From Branchiostoma floridae (taxonomy: Eukaryota; Chordata; Leptocardii; Amphioxiformes; Branchiostomatidae): a stretch of 64,000 nucleotides of DNA. Made by a program: the position numbers and the translations under genes. Where the stretch lies: positions 7,721,703-7,785,702 of the forward strand of contig NC_049991.1 of NCBI RefSeq assembly GCF_000003815.2. The letters run 5' to 3'. This document shows positions 25,201 through 38,436 of this stretch, piece by piece. Position 1 is the first letter of the stretch. Every line of letters begins with the position of its first letter. The notes below the pieces were generated by a model. It saw only the letters and a list, made by a program, of their open reading frames with translations. It was not told where the DNA came from and did not search any database.

Positions 25201-28200
25201 TATCATCTTGTACCTAAGAGAAAAGAACAATGAAGGCATTAATATATGCTACATTCCTTTTCACATTTAACTTTGCCATTATCTGAACAATTTCATTTCT
25301 GACCAATTTATGGTGTGATAATATACAGCACATTTGCGCACATATAGCAAACCAAATTGCAGCATACAATACACAAAAGATGTTGTCTATAATGATTTCT
25401 TTTTCCGTTCTTTACCTTAACTGAGAATCTGTGGTGAACCTCTGCTTCTTGTGCAATACTCTTCTTCACTTCACTCCACGTGTCTCCCAGCGTTCTGTAA
25501 GAACGAGAAAAAAAGGTTATTTATTTGCATATCGGGTATAACCCGCCCGAGGCCATAACACACCAGTTTTGTACAGTAAGTGTAAGACCAGACTGTAGGG
25601 TTTGATCCACTCACACTAGAATGGTCTCCAGCCCTTATCAATAAGCGTGGTTGGTTCTCAACATTCTCTCCTCAAACACAGCACCCTTAATTAACATCCA
25701 ACGACTTGCAACCTTTTCTAGTAGCTTGCAAGTTCAGTGACTGACAACAGCCTAGATTCAAACCATCCACCAAGTAAAGAGGCAAGGTTTCTAATGTTAT
25801 TTTTTTCCACACAAATTTTCTTTTTTCTTCAAAATGTTTCTTAAGTTAGCACCTCTTTGTACCAAACTGACTTGAAGTTTACATGGACTTAGATTGGAAA
25901 TGTATTCAGTCTCACCCTTCTTCTTGAGATGCCAACAAGTTTTGAGACAATCTTGTCAGGGTTCTAGCATATGCTTCTTCTGCAGCTGCCCTGTATACAA
26001 ATGTACAATAGTTAGATAAATATAAAGCAGGACAAGATGCATTTGTATGTACATGTAGATATCTACTCTTACAAATAAACTCTGCAAATTTGTAAAGGAA
26101 TATATTTTGCCCTACAGATTGTCTGATTTGCGATATGAGCATACATTTGTATATAACATGAGAAGCTTATAGATAATTGTCATAGTTGTATGTTAATAAA
26201 TCTTTTTTACAAAGCATGGTTGTTCTGCTTAACTAGTACATGGAAAGACAATACACGACATTATCAATGCATTATACATGTTGCACAGAGGTACTTTTAA
26301 GAAAATCAGAATTATGAAACAAGTCACAAAATCATTTGAGAAGCAAATATTACAATATGCAATTATGATGATTATGCTCTGTTTGCTTCTCAAAAGAAAT
26401 GTTTTTGAGCCAGTTTCTAAACTGGTTGGCATGTTTGCTGCGATCTTATTGGCAGAATGTAAATTAGTACAAGAATAAAGAACTGTAGGAAGAACCTGTT
26501 TCAATGTTCTCTATTAGCAAGGTCATAGTTATACTTTATTGTACAATACTTGTTGTGGTTGAATGTTATCAGGAACTGTTGTATTCAAGTGTCTTTGGTA
26601 GCATAAACACTTTTTAGCATGAGAACTTTAATTTTCCTCTTGTATAAGGTAATAAACTGTCTTACCTTTCAGTGAAGTACTCTGCCATTTCTTTAGTCAT
26701 CTGTTTGCCTTGTAGCTGTTTTTCTAGGAGGACATGGAAGCCAGGAAGATTCCCCTTATCAGCCTGCAGTGAAGAAGGTAATTCTTATATGATTAACTCA
26801 AATGGAATATTCTGATAGCAACTTTTCTTAACAATTTCGGTCCATTACAATGACATGCATTTGGGAGGTACAGAGATGAAAGATACACTTAGAACTACTC
26901 AGTGTTCCGAACATCTAGAGGGCCACCCTCGGAAATATATCCTGTAAAATGGCACTGATAATGAAATGGAATTCTTCACAGACATACCCAAAAGTAGTCA
27001 CAGTAGCTGTACTCTCCAGGTTTTAGGAGTTTCTGATCAGAAGCACTGGAACTAGGAGGGAATGTCAGATGGTTTACCTGAAAAAGAGATCACTTTTAAC
27101 GCACATACACATGTAAAATACAGTTACAGTGAAATCAAGTCTTTGCAATCTTAATAAACAGTATCTAAAGCTATAAGAGCATGAACATTGTGTATGGTAG
27201 AAGTATGAAGCTTTATAAAATCCATGCAACAAATGTTCAAACATATTGAAGACTTCGCAATTATAATCATTCATAGTATCTACAACTTCGATAAGGTCTA
27301 AATGTTGACTGTTTCTTCTTACCACGTTGTTTTCATCAGTTGTTTTTGTGTCTGGAGATTTGATGTTCGGTGTGCTTTCTGTCTTTGGAGTGTCCTTTGA
27401 CAGCTTTGCCGAGGAAGACGGCGTGGAATTATTCACCACCTTCTTGGGTGACTGAAGTATCTAAAAAATGATGAGGTACAGAAAGATTACTTAACCCACT
27501 TAAACAAATTCTAATGGACATTTGAATCTAAATGTTTGAACATTTCAAAGGGACAGCAAAAAATGTACCTTGTCTTCGGGTTCTGGAGTTTTTTCTGGCG
27601 TCTTCTGACCCCCGTCTGTTTCAATCACGTCATATCCTATTGTGTATGGCAAATAGAAATATAAGAAGCACAACTAAGCTCCATCTCTGAGGTGTTGCCA
27701 AAAAAAAACATGTTAGATGTTAGCAAATTCCTTATCTATTCATTCAAGCCCTCAGTCTTGTACTTAGTTATAAGTATCAACTTCCTATGCAGGAAGAAAG
27801 CTTCTACTAGGTTCTAGGTCAGAAAGTGAAAGGTCAAGAGTTGTAAAAGTCCATGAGAAGGGTACTCATAAACAATAGTAAGGCCACACTGACTTGATTA
27901 TATGGATAACATCTGCAAGAGCATCAGTTCTGTCTATTTCAAAAAAAATGTTTTGGACCATACTGTAAATCGAACAAAGAACCTAAAGAATGATCAAATG
28001 CATGGCATTTATTTCACACACGAAAATGTTGTAAAACTAGTAAGTTAAGTTTACCAAAATCAAAGAAGAAAATGTGAAAGAACAAAAACATAAAATTGTT
28101 TGATCAACATAACATATTTAAGGTGTTTCCATATTTTGTTCAACCTTCCGTAGATTTCATAATGAAAGCAACTTTTATCTTTCATATGCTCTTATCAATT

Positions 28201-31200
28201 TGGGGGTACCCACTAAATGTCATCCAGAGTATCAATTAGTACTAATACTAATAGTTGGGCCTATGGCTTCATTACAGCGACATGCATGGATAAATTTTGT
28301 CAATGAATGTTAACCTTCATAAATATTTTCCTTTTATGACTAGTTGATTTTACATGTATGAAGTACCTTGTTTCTTGGTAGGCGTGGTTGGTGTTGTTAC
28401 TGGCGATCCTGGCATTAAAGGGGCATCCCATGATGTTTCTGAGAAAACGAAAATGAAATTATGGTTTGACAAAACTAAGTCAGAGACACGTAAAAAGGAA
28501 TCATTTGGAATTACATATACATGATTTGGCTTGTTCCGTATTTCGCAACGCCGCTTAAAAACAAGATAACTATTCCTGATAATTCTGAAGTCTCAAACTC
28601 ATTTATATCAACCTGCATGTATTTAGCTGTCCTTTCCTCTAGATGGTGATTACTGAGCGACTGTACAGCAACCAAAATTAGATTTGTGAAACCATTGGAA
28701 TACTTGGAGTATGATGATGTATGTATATTTATATTGTATGGCAAAATACAAAAATTTTGACAAAAGGTAAAGCTAAACTTCTTTATCTATACAATTCTTC
28801 GAGCAATTTGCCAACATCTTTGGTCAGTCTGCGCTCCCAGCCTATAGTGGAAATGTATAAAGAAAGTTAAAGAATATAGATTTGAGTGAAAGGAAACAGT
28901 GTGCCTACCACTGGTTTGCCTGTTCACATAGTACGGTCTTCCATCTGGGGACATGAACACCTGCCATCCTGGAGGGAGGGGCTCCTGTGGTTGCCCTGGC
29001 GACGGGCTTCTGATTGGTTCAGAGTCATCAACATTGTGATACTGGTTTTCTATCTGACTCTGAAAGAAAAAAAGAAGTTTTTATTTATTTTTCAGATTCA
29101 AATTAGTGTTACATCAAAGTAATACATCAATGCTGAAGAAATAAAGAAGACAAAGGAAAGTGTCTAGATGTACATGTACATGTACAGTTTTTTGAGGGTG
29201 AGGGGGGTCAATGTAGGTACATCACCACCCCCATCAACTTTGAACAGTCCCTAAACACAAACACACAGTATCTGATGGCCCTTACACTAGCTTGTTTGTT
29301 TTTGGTCGTCTCTGTTTAATATTGTAGAGGTCATACCCTTGTACAATGTGTGTTTTTCACACTTGTTGACTTCACAAATAGCTACCAATATACACCATGG
29401 CAGTGTACTCTACACACACTCATTAGTATAGCTTGTTTAGACTTCGTGTTGTATGGGATTCTGATAGACTTTATGGAAGAAATAAAAATTACTGGCTCTT
29501 CCACTTTTGTAAATATTTTTCTACCAACAATGGTCTATTCAAGAGTACAAAGGAACAAGACTCAAGGAAAACAAAGATGTCAAAAAGATTTCAAATCTTT
29601 GGGGAAAAAATGCATTCGATGTTCAGTGCTTACACTTAGAAAACTGTTCAAAATGCAACCTGGTCTTTATTGTTTCTTTCCCCTCCTCCAACAACTAAAA
29701 TGTCACATACAGTTGTAAATGTATCTAAGTTTGTGGGGATTTAACTTCATGGTAATGGGAAATAGAAATTTTCTCAGTGGTTTAAGTTCGCGGTAGCACC
29801 ATGCACTGTAGTCTCATACTGCCATGGAAAAATGTTTTCACGGCCATTAAACCACTGTGAAAGTTTATGCATTTACAGTTTTGTAACTGTAAGTTCAGTT
29901 GCTTTTGCAGTGGCTTCATTTTCCAGTTGAGTTTTCACAGTATTTTAAAATTGCAATGATAACAATTCTGTAGGACTTTGTAAAACGATATTCACTATGT
30001 CATTGACCTCGCAGAGGTTGCCACAGGTTGCAACAAAGTTCACAAAAACAAACACCTCAAGAATTTCAAGAATTACAGTAGCCATAAATTTTCACAATCA
30101 AAAATATTATGTTTCCAAACAGCTAGAGTAGTCAGCCATTGACCCAGTACTAGTAGTGGCTTAGACAAACTGATTGCAGCCATGCTACTGTTGTAGGAGA
30201 CATGTACAGCTGAAATGTAAACAAGGTAAAGTCAACACTTCCAGTCAAATGCCATGACTCACACTGTCTGGCTATATCTCACAAGGATACCACACATACT
30301 GGTCTACCTACGTCTTAACACACAAGGTCCCAGGAAATACAAATCATGTAGAAATGGTATGATCTCTTGACACAACAAAAAGTGGGTTGCTGACAGAAGC
30401 TTCTTTACGAAACAGTCTTTATTTGATGGCATAGCCTTTTCAAGGCACGATATAATAACAAATAGACTCATTTTGATATTATCTCAGCCATAAAAGTAAA
30501 ACCATCTGAGTGGATACTGTGAATTTGGATATGGTAGTTTTACTTTAGACACAGCAAATATACATTTCCATTGGATTGTTCTATTTCAACCTTGAACACT
30601 AAAAACCTCTTTTCCTAGTACCATTATGTTAAGTCCTACCAAAAAAATAAGTGAATGTACAGAATACAGGGTTAAAAAGTTACCATTTGAAGAAAGAGAT
30701 ACAAGTTGTAGCTGTGCAGCACATAACATTAAAAACATTTTTCCTTTTAAGTTAGTACTTATTTCTATTACTTTCATTTCATGAATAATGTCTTAATATT
30801 TTTTTATCAAGTGTGGTAGCATAACACCAGGCCAGCTTGGCATGTGTTTTTCATCGCTGCAAGGTTAGGTTTGGTATTCCTTAGAAAGAAATGCCCAAAT
30901 ATGACTTGGTTTACTTGACCCTGAGAGGCACCGTCCTCAGCATTACATCATACTCATAGAAATCCTGCCACCCACCCACTCATATAGTCTCACCATGACT
31001 CAACTGGCCCAAGTCCAGTTCCTTAGAATTCCATCATGGAATGCAGTAAATTATCCCTGGCCTTAGGTTAGTGCAACTGTAGGAGATCTAGTGCAACTGA
31101 TAATTGAAAGGAATTTAGCCACCTGCTAGGTACACTGTAGAATTACCAAAGGTTCATTCCAGTCATACTGATTGCCATTTGTTGGTTTGGGGATTTTGAA

Positions 31201-34200
31201 AAGAATGTACTGGAAAATCAAAATGAAAACAGAGACTGCAGTCTTGATGCATGCAGCTTTGGGGAATGGCAATAGTTTAGTTCTAATATTAACAGCTCTC
31301 TTTGAATACTTTTTAATAATCTTGAATACTTTTGTAATCATCTTGAATATTATACGTACTTTGTAATCATCTTGAATTCATGTTGATTTTTGCTACAAGT
31401 AAAATAAATGTCTGAGAAGCAAGAAAATAAATTGGTATTGGCTAATATTACTTACAGTTATTGTTAGGCAGAGTAAGCCAATGGCAATGTAGAGCTCATG
31501 CACCAAAAATGTCTGAACCAAAGTATTGCCAGAAGTTACATAGTCCAGATGTATCATTAGCCTGGAACCCTACATCCCATATACCACAAAAGGGTGCAGA
31601 AACATTCCTATCCAACCTCACATCCCAGCCAAACAAGCCACAGGCTACACTGCACTTTCTCTAAAGTTACAATTTGTAAATGGCACTCAACTGTATTTAT
31701 GTATAACACATGCACGAAGTTGCAACTAGTACCACATTATCTTTTGATAATGGCAAAAATCTTAATTCAATTCTATAACGTTGCAAACAGTAACACTCTA
31801 AACATGCTTGTATCAAATACATGTATATGTTACATTTTCATTCTTTACAATTTTAGACCAAAATATGTCTATAGTATAAGAATAAGGGTACTTGTTCAAT
31901 GATGAATATAAAAATTCAGCTTTCAGTTTTTCTGTCCCACTAATTGTATGGGAATCCATGTTTCTTATTTTTACGGATCAATCATGGTCTCAACAAGTTC
32001 ATGACATGAACTTGAAATACTGACTCAAAGGATGCTGACTTAAAGTTAAAGGAAGGACAGGACAACACACATTCCAAGATTATTGTTACAGTACTACAAA
32101 ATGAAGAAATGTTCGCAGTGGTTTTATTTTTCCATTATTCTATTTTATTGTATGAGACTGCAGTCAATGGCACTACCGTGCACTTAGAACGGCAGTGAAC
32201 ACTCCATTTTTCCGTGAACATGACTTCAAAGTAAATCCCCGCAAAACAATATCTGCTTGAGTACCACCTTCTGATAATAGATAGGATTATTCCTACACCT
32301 TCACTAGACAATTATTGAATCTGACTTAACTGACCAGGATGGCATCCAGGTTTGAGGGTTATCAGCTCTCTACTTGAAACTGATAAGGGTAATGAGCCAA
32401 ACATGTGAGCACCCCAGGATAGCAGCAAGATACAACCCAGCAGCTACACATGATGTAGACTGGGAATGAATACCATGTGTGGACATACATCTAGGGAGAT
32501 ACACAAAATGTCTACACATGTAGTACACTATGGAAAACAGTGGACAAAGTCTTAGGCCACACCAATCTTATTCGTTGGTTCTTTGACGGTTCTGACCTAG
32601 AATACCAACATGTTAAAGGTATTTGTAATTTCAGATATCCTTGATCATTGTCGAAACTATAGATATGCAATGCAAGACACTGACTTTGCAGGGTGGCCCG
32701 TTTGTGGTGAAAGCTCACAGCAATTAAGAACATAAAACTAACGCAAAAAAATTGCATGTCAATATATATCATATATATAGTAAGAGGTTTTAAAGAGAAA
32801 GCCTGAACATTTACCTTGTATGTTAAAAAGTATGGAAGTAAGATATTCAAGAATCAAATTCTTCTCCCTCAGTCCCTGGTCCTATCTATAAAAACTTGAC
32901 CTCTAGATCAAATTTTTGCATTAGAATGTCTAACTCCAAGAACCATATCTGAAGCTTGATCAACATGGTACTGGAAGACAGTCAAGGTTTGCTAAATCTG
33001 TGGCCAAAGCCAAGTTGGTACAGCCAGAGGGATCTTGGCCTTGTTTGGCTTGTGCATGCTTTCAATGTTGTGGTGCATAGGTAGCAATGGTTGGATCTGA
33101 TACAAGATAAAGATGTGGGTCTGCATGGGGGACAATGCAGTACAAATAAAAAAATATTGCAGTAAATTTTGAAAATCCATATCATTTGTCAAATTGGGAG
33201 GTTGACTTTGATGTAATAAAGTAGGAAAATTCTCTATATTCCTGCTAGCAACAAAAAATTTTCGTCATTTTCATCATTTTGTGACACATTTAGTTTACCC
33301 CATATGATTTAGACCCACAGAATGCACATAACCCACTGAAACAGGGTGGCTTTGAAAGTTTGAGATTAGAATGATTAAGGCAAGAGTTGGCACCTCTTTT
33401 GTAAGTGATTGAATCACTTGCATGAAAGTGTCAAGTGATATCATGAATATCACATGAACTATCTGGCGCTAATATGATTTTCACAGAAAATGACAGGAAG
33501 TGAGGAACAGGAACAGACAATCTGATTGAATGGACTACAATGATACTAATTGTTGCCATGAAACTCATGATAATAAGCTAATATAACAAGATTATACATA
33601 ATTCTTATAATGGATGAGGATGAGGGGTTTTAGGTGACTATGCTTTCAGTTCACACTAAACTTCTCACATGTTTGATACATGTATCAATAAATTGAACAA
33701 AGAAGTACAATATTTACTATACATTCTTACAGCAATTGTTCAAACTCAAAGCCTGACCTCAATAATCCCTGTGCAATATACGGGGAGCAAAAGTTTCTAA
33801 TTCCATCATGCAGTGTATGGCAGACAATTTCATGTCCCTTCCAACCCTAAAAAACCCACTAGGGTCTGTCAAGCAACCAGAAATACAATATTTTTCCCTA
33901 CACCTTGCACTATCTTCATAGCAGTCTACATCATAACACTTCAGTTGAAGGCCTAGGTGAGGTTCAAACAATACAGGAACCCTATTGATACATTACAGAT
34001 TGGATTTGCTTTCCACACCCTGCTGTAAATTAGAAAAAAAAATTGAGAGAGGACATGGCAATCAAGTCTATATTGACTTTGCTCCTAAGGTAATTGGCTG
34101 ATTATGTTGACTTTCAAATTACATACACAATCTAACGATGCTTTTAAAAATCTTTTGTTACTACAATGGCAATGTACATTATTTTGAGTTTAAGTTACTT

Positions 34201-37200
34201 TAACCTTCTTTTTTAACATACATTTAGCATTCTGTTCAACTATTTCATATTTTGATAATTACAAGGAAGTCTGTTACATCTGTCAGAGAAATGCTTCGTC
34301 TTTTTACAACCTATTTGAATTTAATGAAAATATGACAGGTAAATTCTTGAATGTGCTATTCAAGTTAACTGCTAATACCATTATTGTGCAGTTCTTCTAT
34401 GCTAAAGCTTTAGTACACATAAAGCGAACACTGTCTAATGCCGTAATTCAGTTACGAACATAACACGATTTTTTACGCTCCAGTAAATTTCATTACACAG
34501 AAACAATTTGGCAAATTAGCGTAGATGGGTTTCCTGGCAGCAACTTAGAATGTTAGCCATTTGTATATATTGGTACACACAGTATCAAGGAACTAATAAT
34601 AATATACAGTGCAAAACCGTCTGTACTGAACATGTATTAACTGTATATACTGCATTTTAACTCCCATGTACTCAAAATGCTTTTATGAAATCAAAAAATT
34701 GTGAGTTAATTTTTACTTAAAATGTCTTAGAAGTACCGAAATAAAAGAGCTTCAAAAAAAAAGAAGTACTAAATATATTGAAAATCTTAAATTTCATGAC
34801 GGATTTATTTTTCATGATTGCCTCGCCACATTTAGCAATGTCACCCAAATTTGGCCAAAACATACAAATTGCATCCTCCTTGTAACTTATCTAAGACTAC
34901 ATGCAACTGTGTAACAGAATTGTTTCAATCATGAATTTCAAACAGTTCAAAAATTTCCTTTTCCTTAGCCTCCTAACGTTGAATAAAACTACCATGAAAA
35001 TGAATTACAGTACGACTCAGGCATGTCTTTGTTGTGTACGGTAGTCTTTACGAGGTCAACATGCCGATTTTACATCAGGAAGGAAGCCAGACAGGATAGG
35101 AAGAAAAGAAAGAAGCCTGGTATAACTATACATATACATAAGGTCAGGCCTGGGGCTGGATATAGGGAGGAAAACAGATTCATGTCAAGAGTGATGATTC
35201 ACATGAAAAGTGAACTGTATAGCATTTCAGTCTGGCAAGCATCCACACGCATGTTTGAAGTTCTGAGGTACAGAGTTACACATGGGGATGGCACTTGTAG
35301 GAGGTCCTCTAACAGTTAAGGGTCAGCAGGGTTAGCGTACACATAAAGAAATCTGTTAGCATTAGAGATTGTACTGTGTACATCCTAGACTACCACAGTA
35401 CTAGACTACTCTGTGCTATTGTTTTTAAACATAAATGACTGAAAATTCCTGGTGTATTATAATAATCAAATGTGGACATAAGGGGATATGATTATTAGCT
35501 TGGAGTAGAGGATATGACTGAGATAGAGATTGTGCATGGCACAGACATATGCTGAGTCTGAAAAGTACTAACTTCCTTCTAAGTTCTAGCTTCCAAATAT
35601 CTAGATAACAATCTGGCCTTGTCTAAACCGTGACGAACATGTTGCCTTTCCTGATAATTGTGGTCAAAGCAGCAAAATGCATATACGTTGTTGCTACACT
35701 ACTAGTAATCATTTATGATTCAACTACATTGGCTTCCAGAGGCTTTGAATTTCTGATATATTTAGATGAGTTTAAACGGTTATAAAAAAATAACATCAAG
35801 TCAACAGCTACAAACGCTTCGACTTTCTTGAATACTTTGAGTCATTTTCGTGGTTGTCTAGGAATTCTTATTCATAAAGCAATGCCTTTGTCCTATAGTA
35901 GTAGGATCTACCACATCGGATATCTGCACCAGACATGACATGCTTTTCTTCGCTAGTCTCAAAGTCATGACCTTTCCTTCAATAGAAAGCAACTGACAAA
36001 GGGATTGTCCTATTGTGGACCATGTTAGAAGCCCAAACAAAAGTGCAGGGGTGTACAAACAATTTTCAAGTGCAATCTTCCAAAACATATATCAATAGAA
36101 ACTAGCAGAAGTATACAGTAGATGTGGCTTAAGAAAATAAGGGCAAGTGATATCTGTATATAGATATCTTTGACCAGCCATCTTCAGACGGACGTATTTA
36201 CAGAAGAGATAAGAAAGATTTCACAAGATTATTCTTGTATCGGAATTCCTGCAGACACTCTTCATGACCTTACTCTACGACAATGATGTTTGATAAAAAC
36301 AACTTCACAATCTGTTATCGCCAATCACGATGACACAACTGATTATATTCTTAACATGAAAAGTTATATCTGCTAACAAATTTCATACAGCAAACTGTTG
36401 TGGTGCTATGATTTGAATCAGAAAATTTGTGTCCCAGGCTATGACTAGACATTCTGCCTTCACACGTCCTGAAACAACTTACTAACGTTACATGTAAAGA
36501 TGTCCCCCCAAATAATGTCTTCTGTGAATAAACAAATTATTACCATGCACATAATCAATACTCTATGTGAAATTTGAAACCTACGCCTTTACCTTGAGTG
36601 TGTGCATTGTGACTTGTTGTTGGAGGTTAGCCTTTGTGTTGTTTTGTGGCCACCCAATCGTCAACAATGGGGGTAAATATCAACAAGTCTATTCAACAGA
36701 GTATTGTGTAACAAATTAAAGCCGAATACAAAAGAGTTTGCTACACAAAGTTTCAAAATACTACTAGTCATTTCAAAGGTAATGAAATACATACCATGAA
36801 ACCAAGATATTTCGCATTTCTGAGAGAAAAATTGTAGAAAGAAGTTCCTCTTTTGGCCACGGTTGGTTTCGTCAAGGAGGTTGAAAGAGGTTTTTTTAAA
36901 CTCTTTCAACCTCCTTGGTTTCGTCTGAAAATTTTGTCCACATGTTCACAGTCGTTCTAGCGAACTTGAAACTTTCTCTTTGCTTCCCTGCGCAAAATTA
37001 TCGAGGTTTCTACGGAAAATTGGGTCAGAATAAATGAAGTAAAACCTGCTTAAGTGTACACGACAGTATGAAGGGTTAAAATCACATTGAAAGGGTATTT
37101 ACCTCGTCGACAAGTTCAACATACGTAGCGGGGAACCATCCCCGGACGCCGCCGTCTTTCTCGCCCTCCCACCAGCCGTCTTCGGCCGTCTGCAGCACGC

Positions 37201-37294
37201 GGACCCAGTCCCCGGCCTCGAACGCCAGCCCCTGCTCGCCTGGCTCGGGCACAAAGTCGTACAGGGCCCGGCACAGCGATCCCTCCGCCTCCAT
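22280..37294 (-). CDS. GAS7: Growth arrest-specific protein 7, SH3-WW-F-BAR form
   Basis: Membrane-bending F-BAR adaptor that links actin to the membrane (neurite outgrowth in vertebrates). Exons: 37103-37294, 28909-29059, 28367-28438, 27569-27636, 27323-27460, 26988-27077, 26666-26763, 25916-25990, 25416-25494, 25148-25213, 24844-24885, 24383-24445, 24068-24127, 23853-23898, 23325-23404, 22721-22819 and 22280-22396. All are GT-AG and in phase: 511 aa plus TAG. SH3 at about residues 5-62 (RALYDFVPEPGEQ, DGWWEGEKDG, GWFPATYVEL). WW at about 94-121 (PPGWQVF, RPYYVN, TSWDAP). A Pro/Ser/Thr-rich linker follows. F-BAR runs from about 225 (LLKPGEYSYCDYFW) through LSQNLLASQEEG, IADHRKQ, KKARRKST, QSKWFEEMV. 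It ends HGTGQVRPVDYKLA (human HKTGNIRPVDMEI). The start MEAEGSLCRALYDF matches the vertebrate SH3 start; an upstream in-frame ATG exists but seems less likely. Intron 1 is about 8 kb. Confidence 0.96.
24844..24885 (-). CDS. GAS7: Extra 42-nt exon inside the GAS7 F-BAR domain
   Basis: A phase 0-0 exon encoding TVRNAQTFEKKLRT, between the exons ending FKKDMKK and starting TEQHIADHRKQ. It has a good acceptor (CCGTTAG) and donor (GTAAGT). In human GAS7, as I recall it, FKKDMKK runs directly into CDHHIADLRKQ, so these 14 residues have no counterpart. Fourteen residues are two heptads, so a coiled-coil register would be kept. It may be alternative. Confidence 0.75.
25545..25800 (-). repeat. Diverged SINE-like repeat in GAS7 intron
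   Basis: Shares ACAGTAAGT and a GTAGGGTTTGATCCACTCAC motif with 13020-13080. On the minus strand it carries a B-box-like GGTTTGAATCTAGG (near 25750). Related to the 13195 and 16785 copies but degraded. Confidence 0.45.
29060..37102 (-). other. GAS7 intron 1 (about 8 kb)
   Basis: Between the SH3 exon and the WW exon. Mostly AT-rich unique sequence with no additional exon that I could join in phase, and no ORF with a recognisable domain. Contains a small foldback at 36874-36916. Vertebrate GAS7 has internal promoters giving SH3-less isoforms, so one might lie here, but nothing in the sequence identifies it. Confidence 0.7.
36874..36916. mobile_element. Short foldback element with exact 9-bp duplication
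   Basis: Arms AAGGAGGTTGAAAGAG and CTCTTTCAACCTCCTT with an 11-base loop, flanked by the exact direct repeat GGTTTCGTC (36865-36873 and 36917-36925). It lies 190 bases inside GAS7 intron 1. Same terminal motif as the hairpin at 45834-45868. Confidence 0.75.
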
Positions 37295-38436
37295 TGAGGT
37301 AAAAACAACTTTTAGGCCACCAAATTCGCCGTGTAACTCGTTGTTTTTGTCGTCTGAAATCTGGGAAGTTCTTTTTCTTTGCGACCCTCGAGATCCGGAA
37401 GTGGGAAGTGTTGATTTCGCCACCAAGCATCACGGGAGGAGACGAATTTTAAATTTGGGCGGGAAAACTGTGGATTTAAAAATCAAGGAACCAATACTAG
37501 TATTTTATACATATAATATGATATGATATGATATGATATGATATGATATGATATGATATGATATGATATGATATGATATGAGAATTCAAAGGTGAAAATA
37601 AGGTATGATATGATTGTAACCTTTACTTGCCTTCGGGCATGAATTTAATTACAATAGATTAAACTCTATTTCTCCCCTGGACCATATGGATTTGATATCT
37701 TGGTTGTCAGATTATTGCAAGAAACTGTAGAGCAGGCAATTGGACGAAATAAAGATTAAAACAAGGAACCATTATTTTACTATTTATTTATTGGTTTGGC
37801 TGTTCAGAACACACAGCCAGGGCTGCCCAACTAGCCTATGGCTATTACAAAGGGATAACTGACAGAAACAGGGGAAATACATATGGATTTGGACAGGATA
37901 CTTATCAATAACAATTTTCTAAGTTCATAAAGGATAGGAATGAAAACAAAAAAGAACATTTATATATATAACGTTATATACATGGTGTAGGATGACATAC
38001 ATATCATCTATACTCATCTTATGGAATACACAATATGGAAACATACTAATTGATGTTTCAAACAATTAAATTGGCATCAGTATTGATCAATGAAAAAATG
38101 CACGAAAGACGGGCACCAAATATAATCCCTCTTGGGAATGGGAAAGTTCAAAATCAAATTTATCATTTGATCACGACCTAGAATGACTCCAAGTCACGCG
38201 GGAGACACAGTTCGAACATTCGAACACGGTTCACGTTTCGAAAGCGAGTGACGCGAATTTTCCGGAACACCGATTCGAAACAGAAGACGCCGTTAATCGG
38301 TAATGGTAGCATCTTATGTTTACCAAAAACTTTGGTGTGACAAACAATTTGTCACGCCACATCGGCAGTGTACCCTGTACCCTGAGGTTTAAAATGTAGC
38401 GAAGCAGCAAGCTCTGGTTACATTACTAAAAGCGCA
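37295..38436. promoter_or_regulatory. Head-to-head intergenic region GAS7 / PAN-TSR receptor
   Basis: About 1.1 kb between the GAS7 start (minus) and the receptor start (plus), so both promoters must lie here. It includes a 13-copy ATATG repeat and unremarkable AT-rich DNA. No TATA box was assigned. Confidence 0.55.
37516..37580. repeat. (ATATG)13 microsatellite
   Basis: Thirteen perfect copies of ATATG in the shared upstream region of GAS7 and the receptor gene. Confidence 0.97.

Noticed and set aside
29350-29718. 122-codon open frame in GAS7 intron 1
   Set aside because: Low-complexity AT-rich translation with no homology that I recognise and no splice signals.
37116-37433. Alternative frames over the GAS7 SH3 exon
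   Set aside because: GC-rich shadow frames; the SH3 frame is unambiguous by family match and phase.
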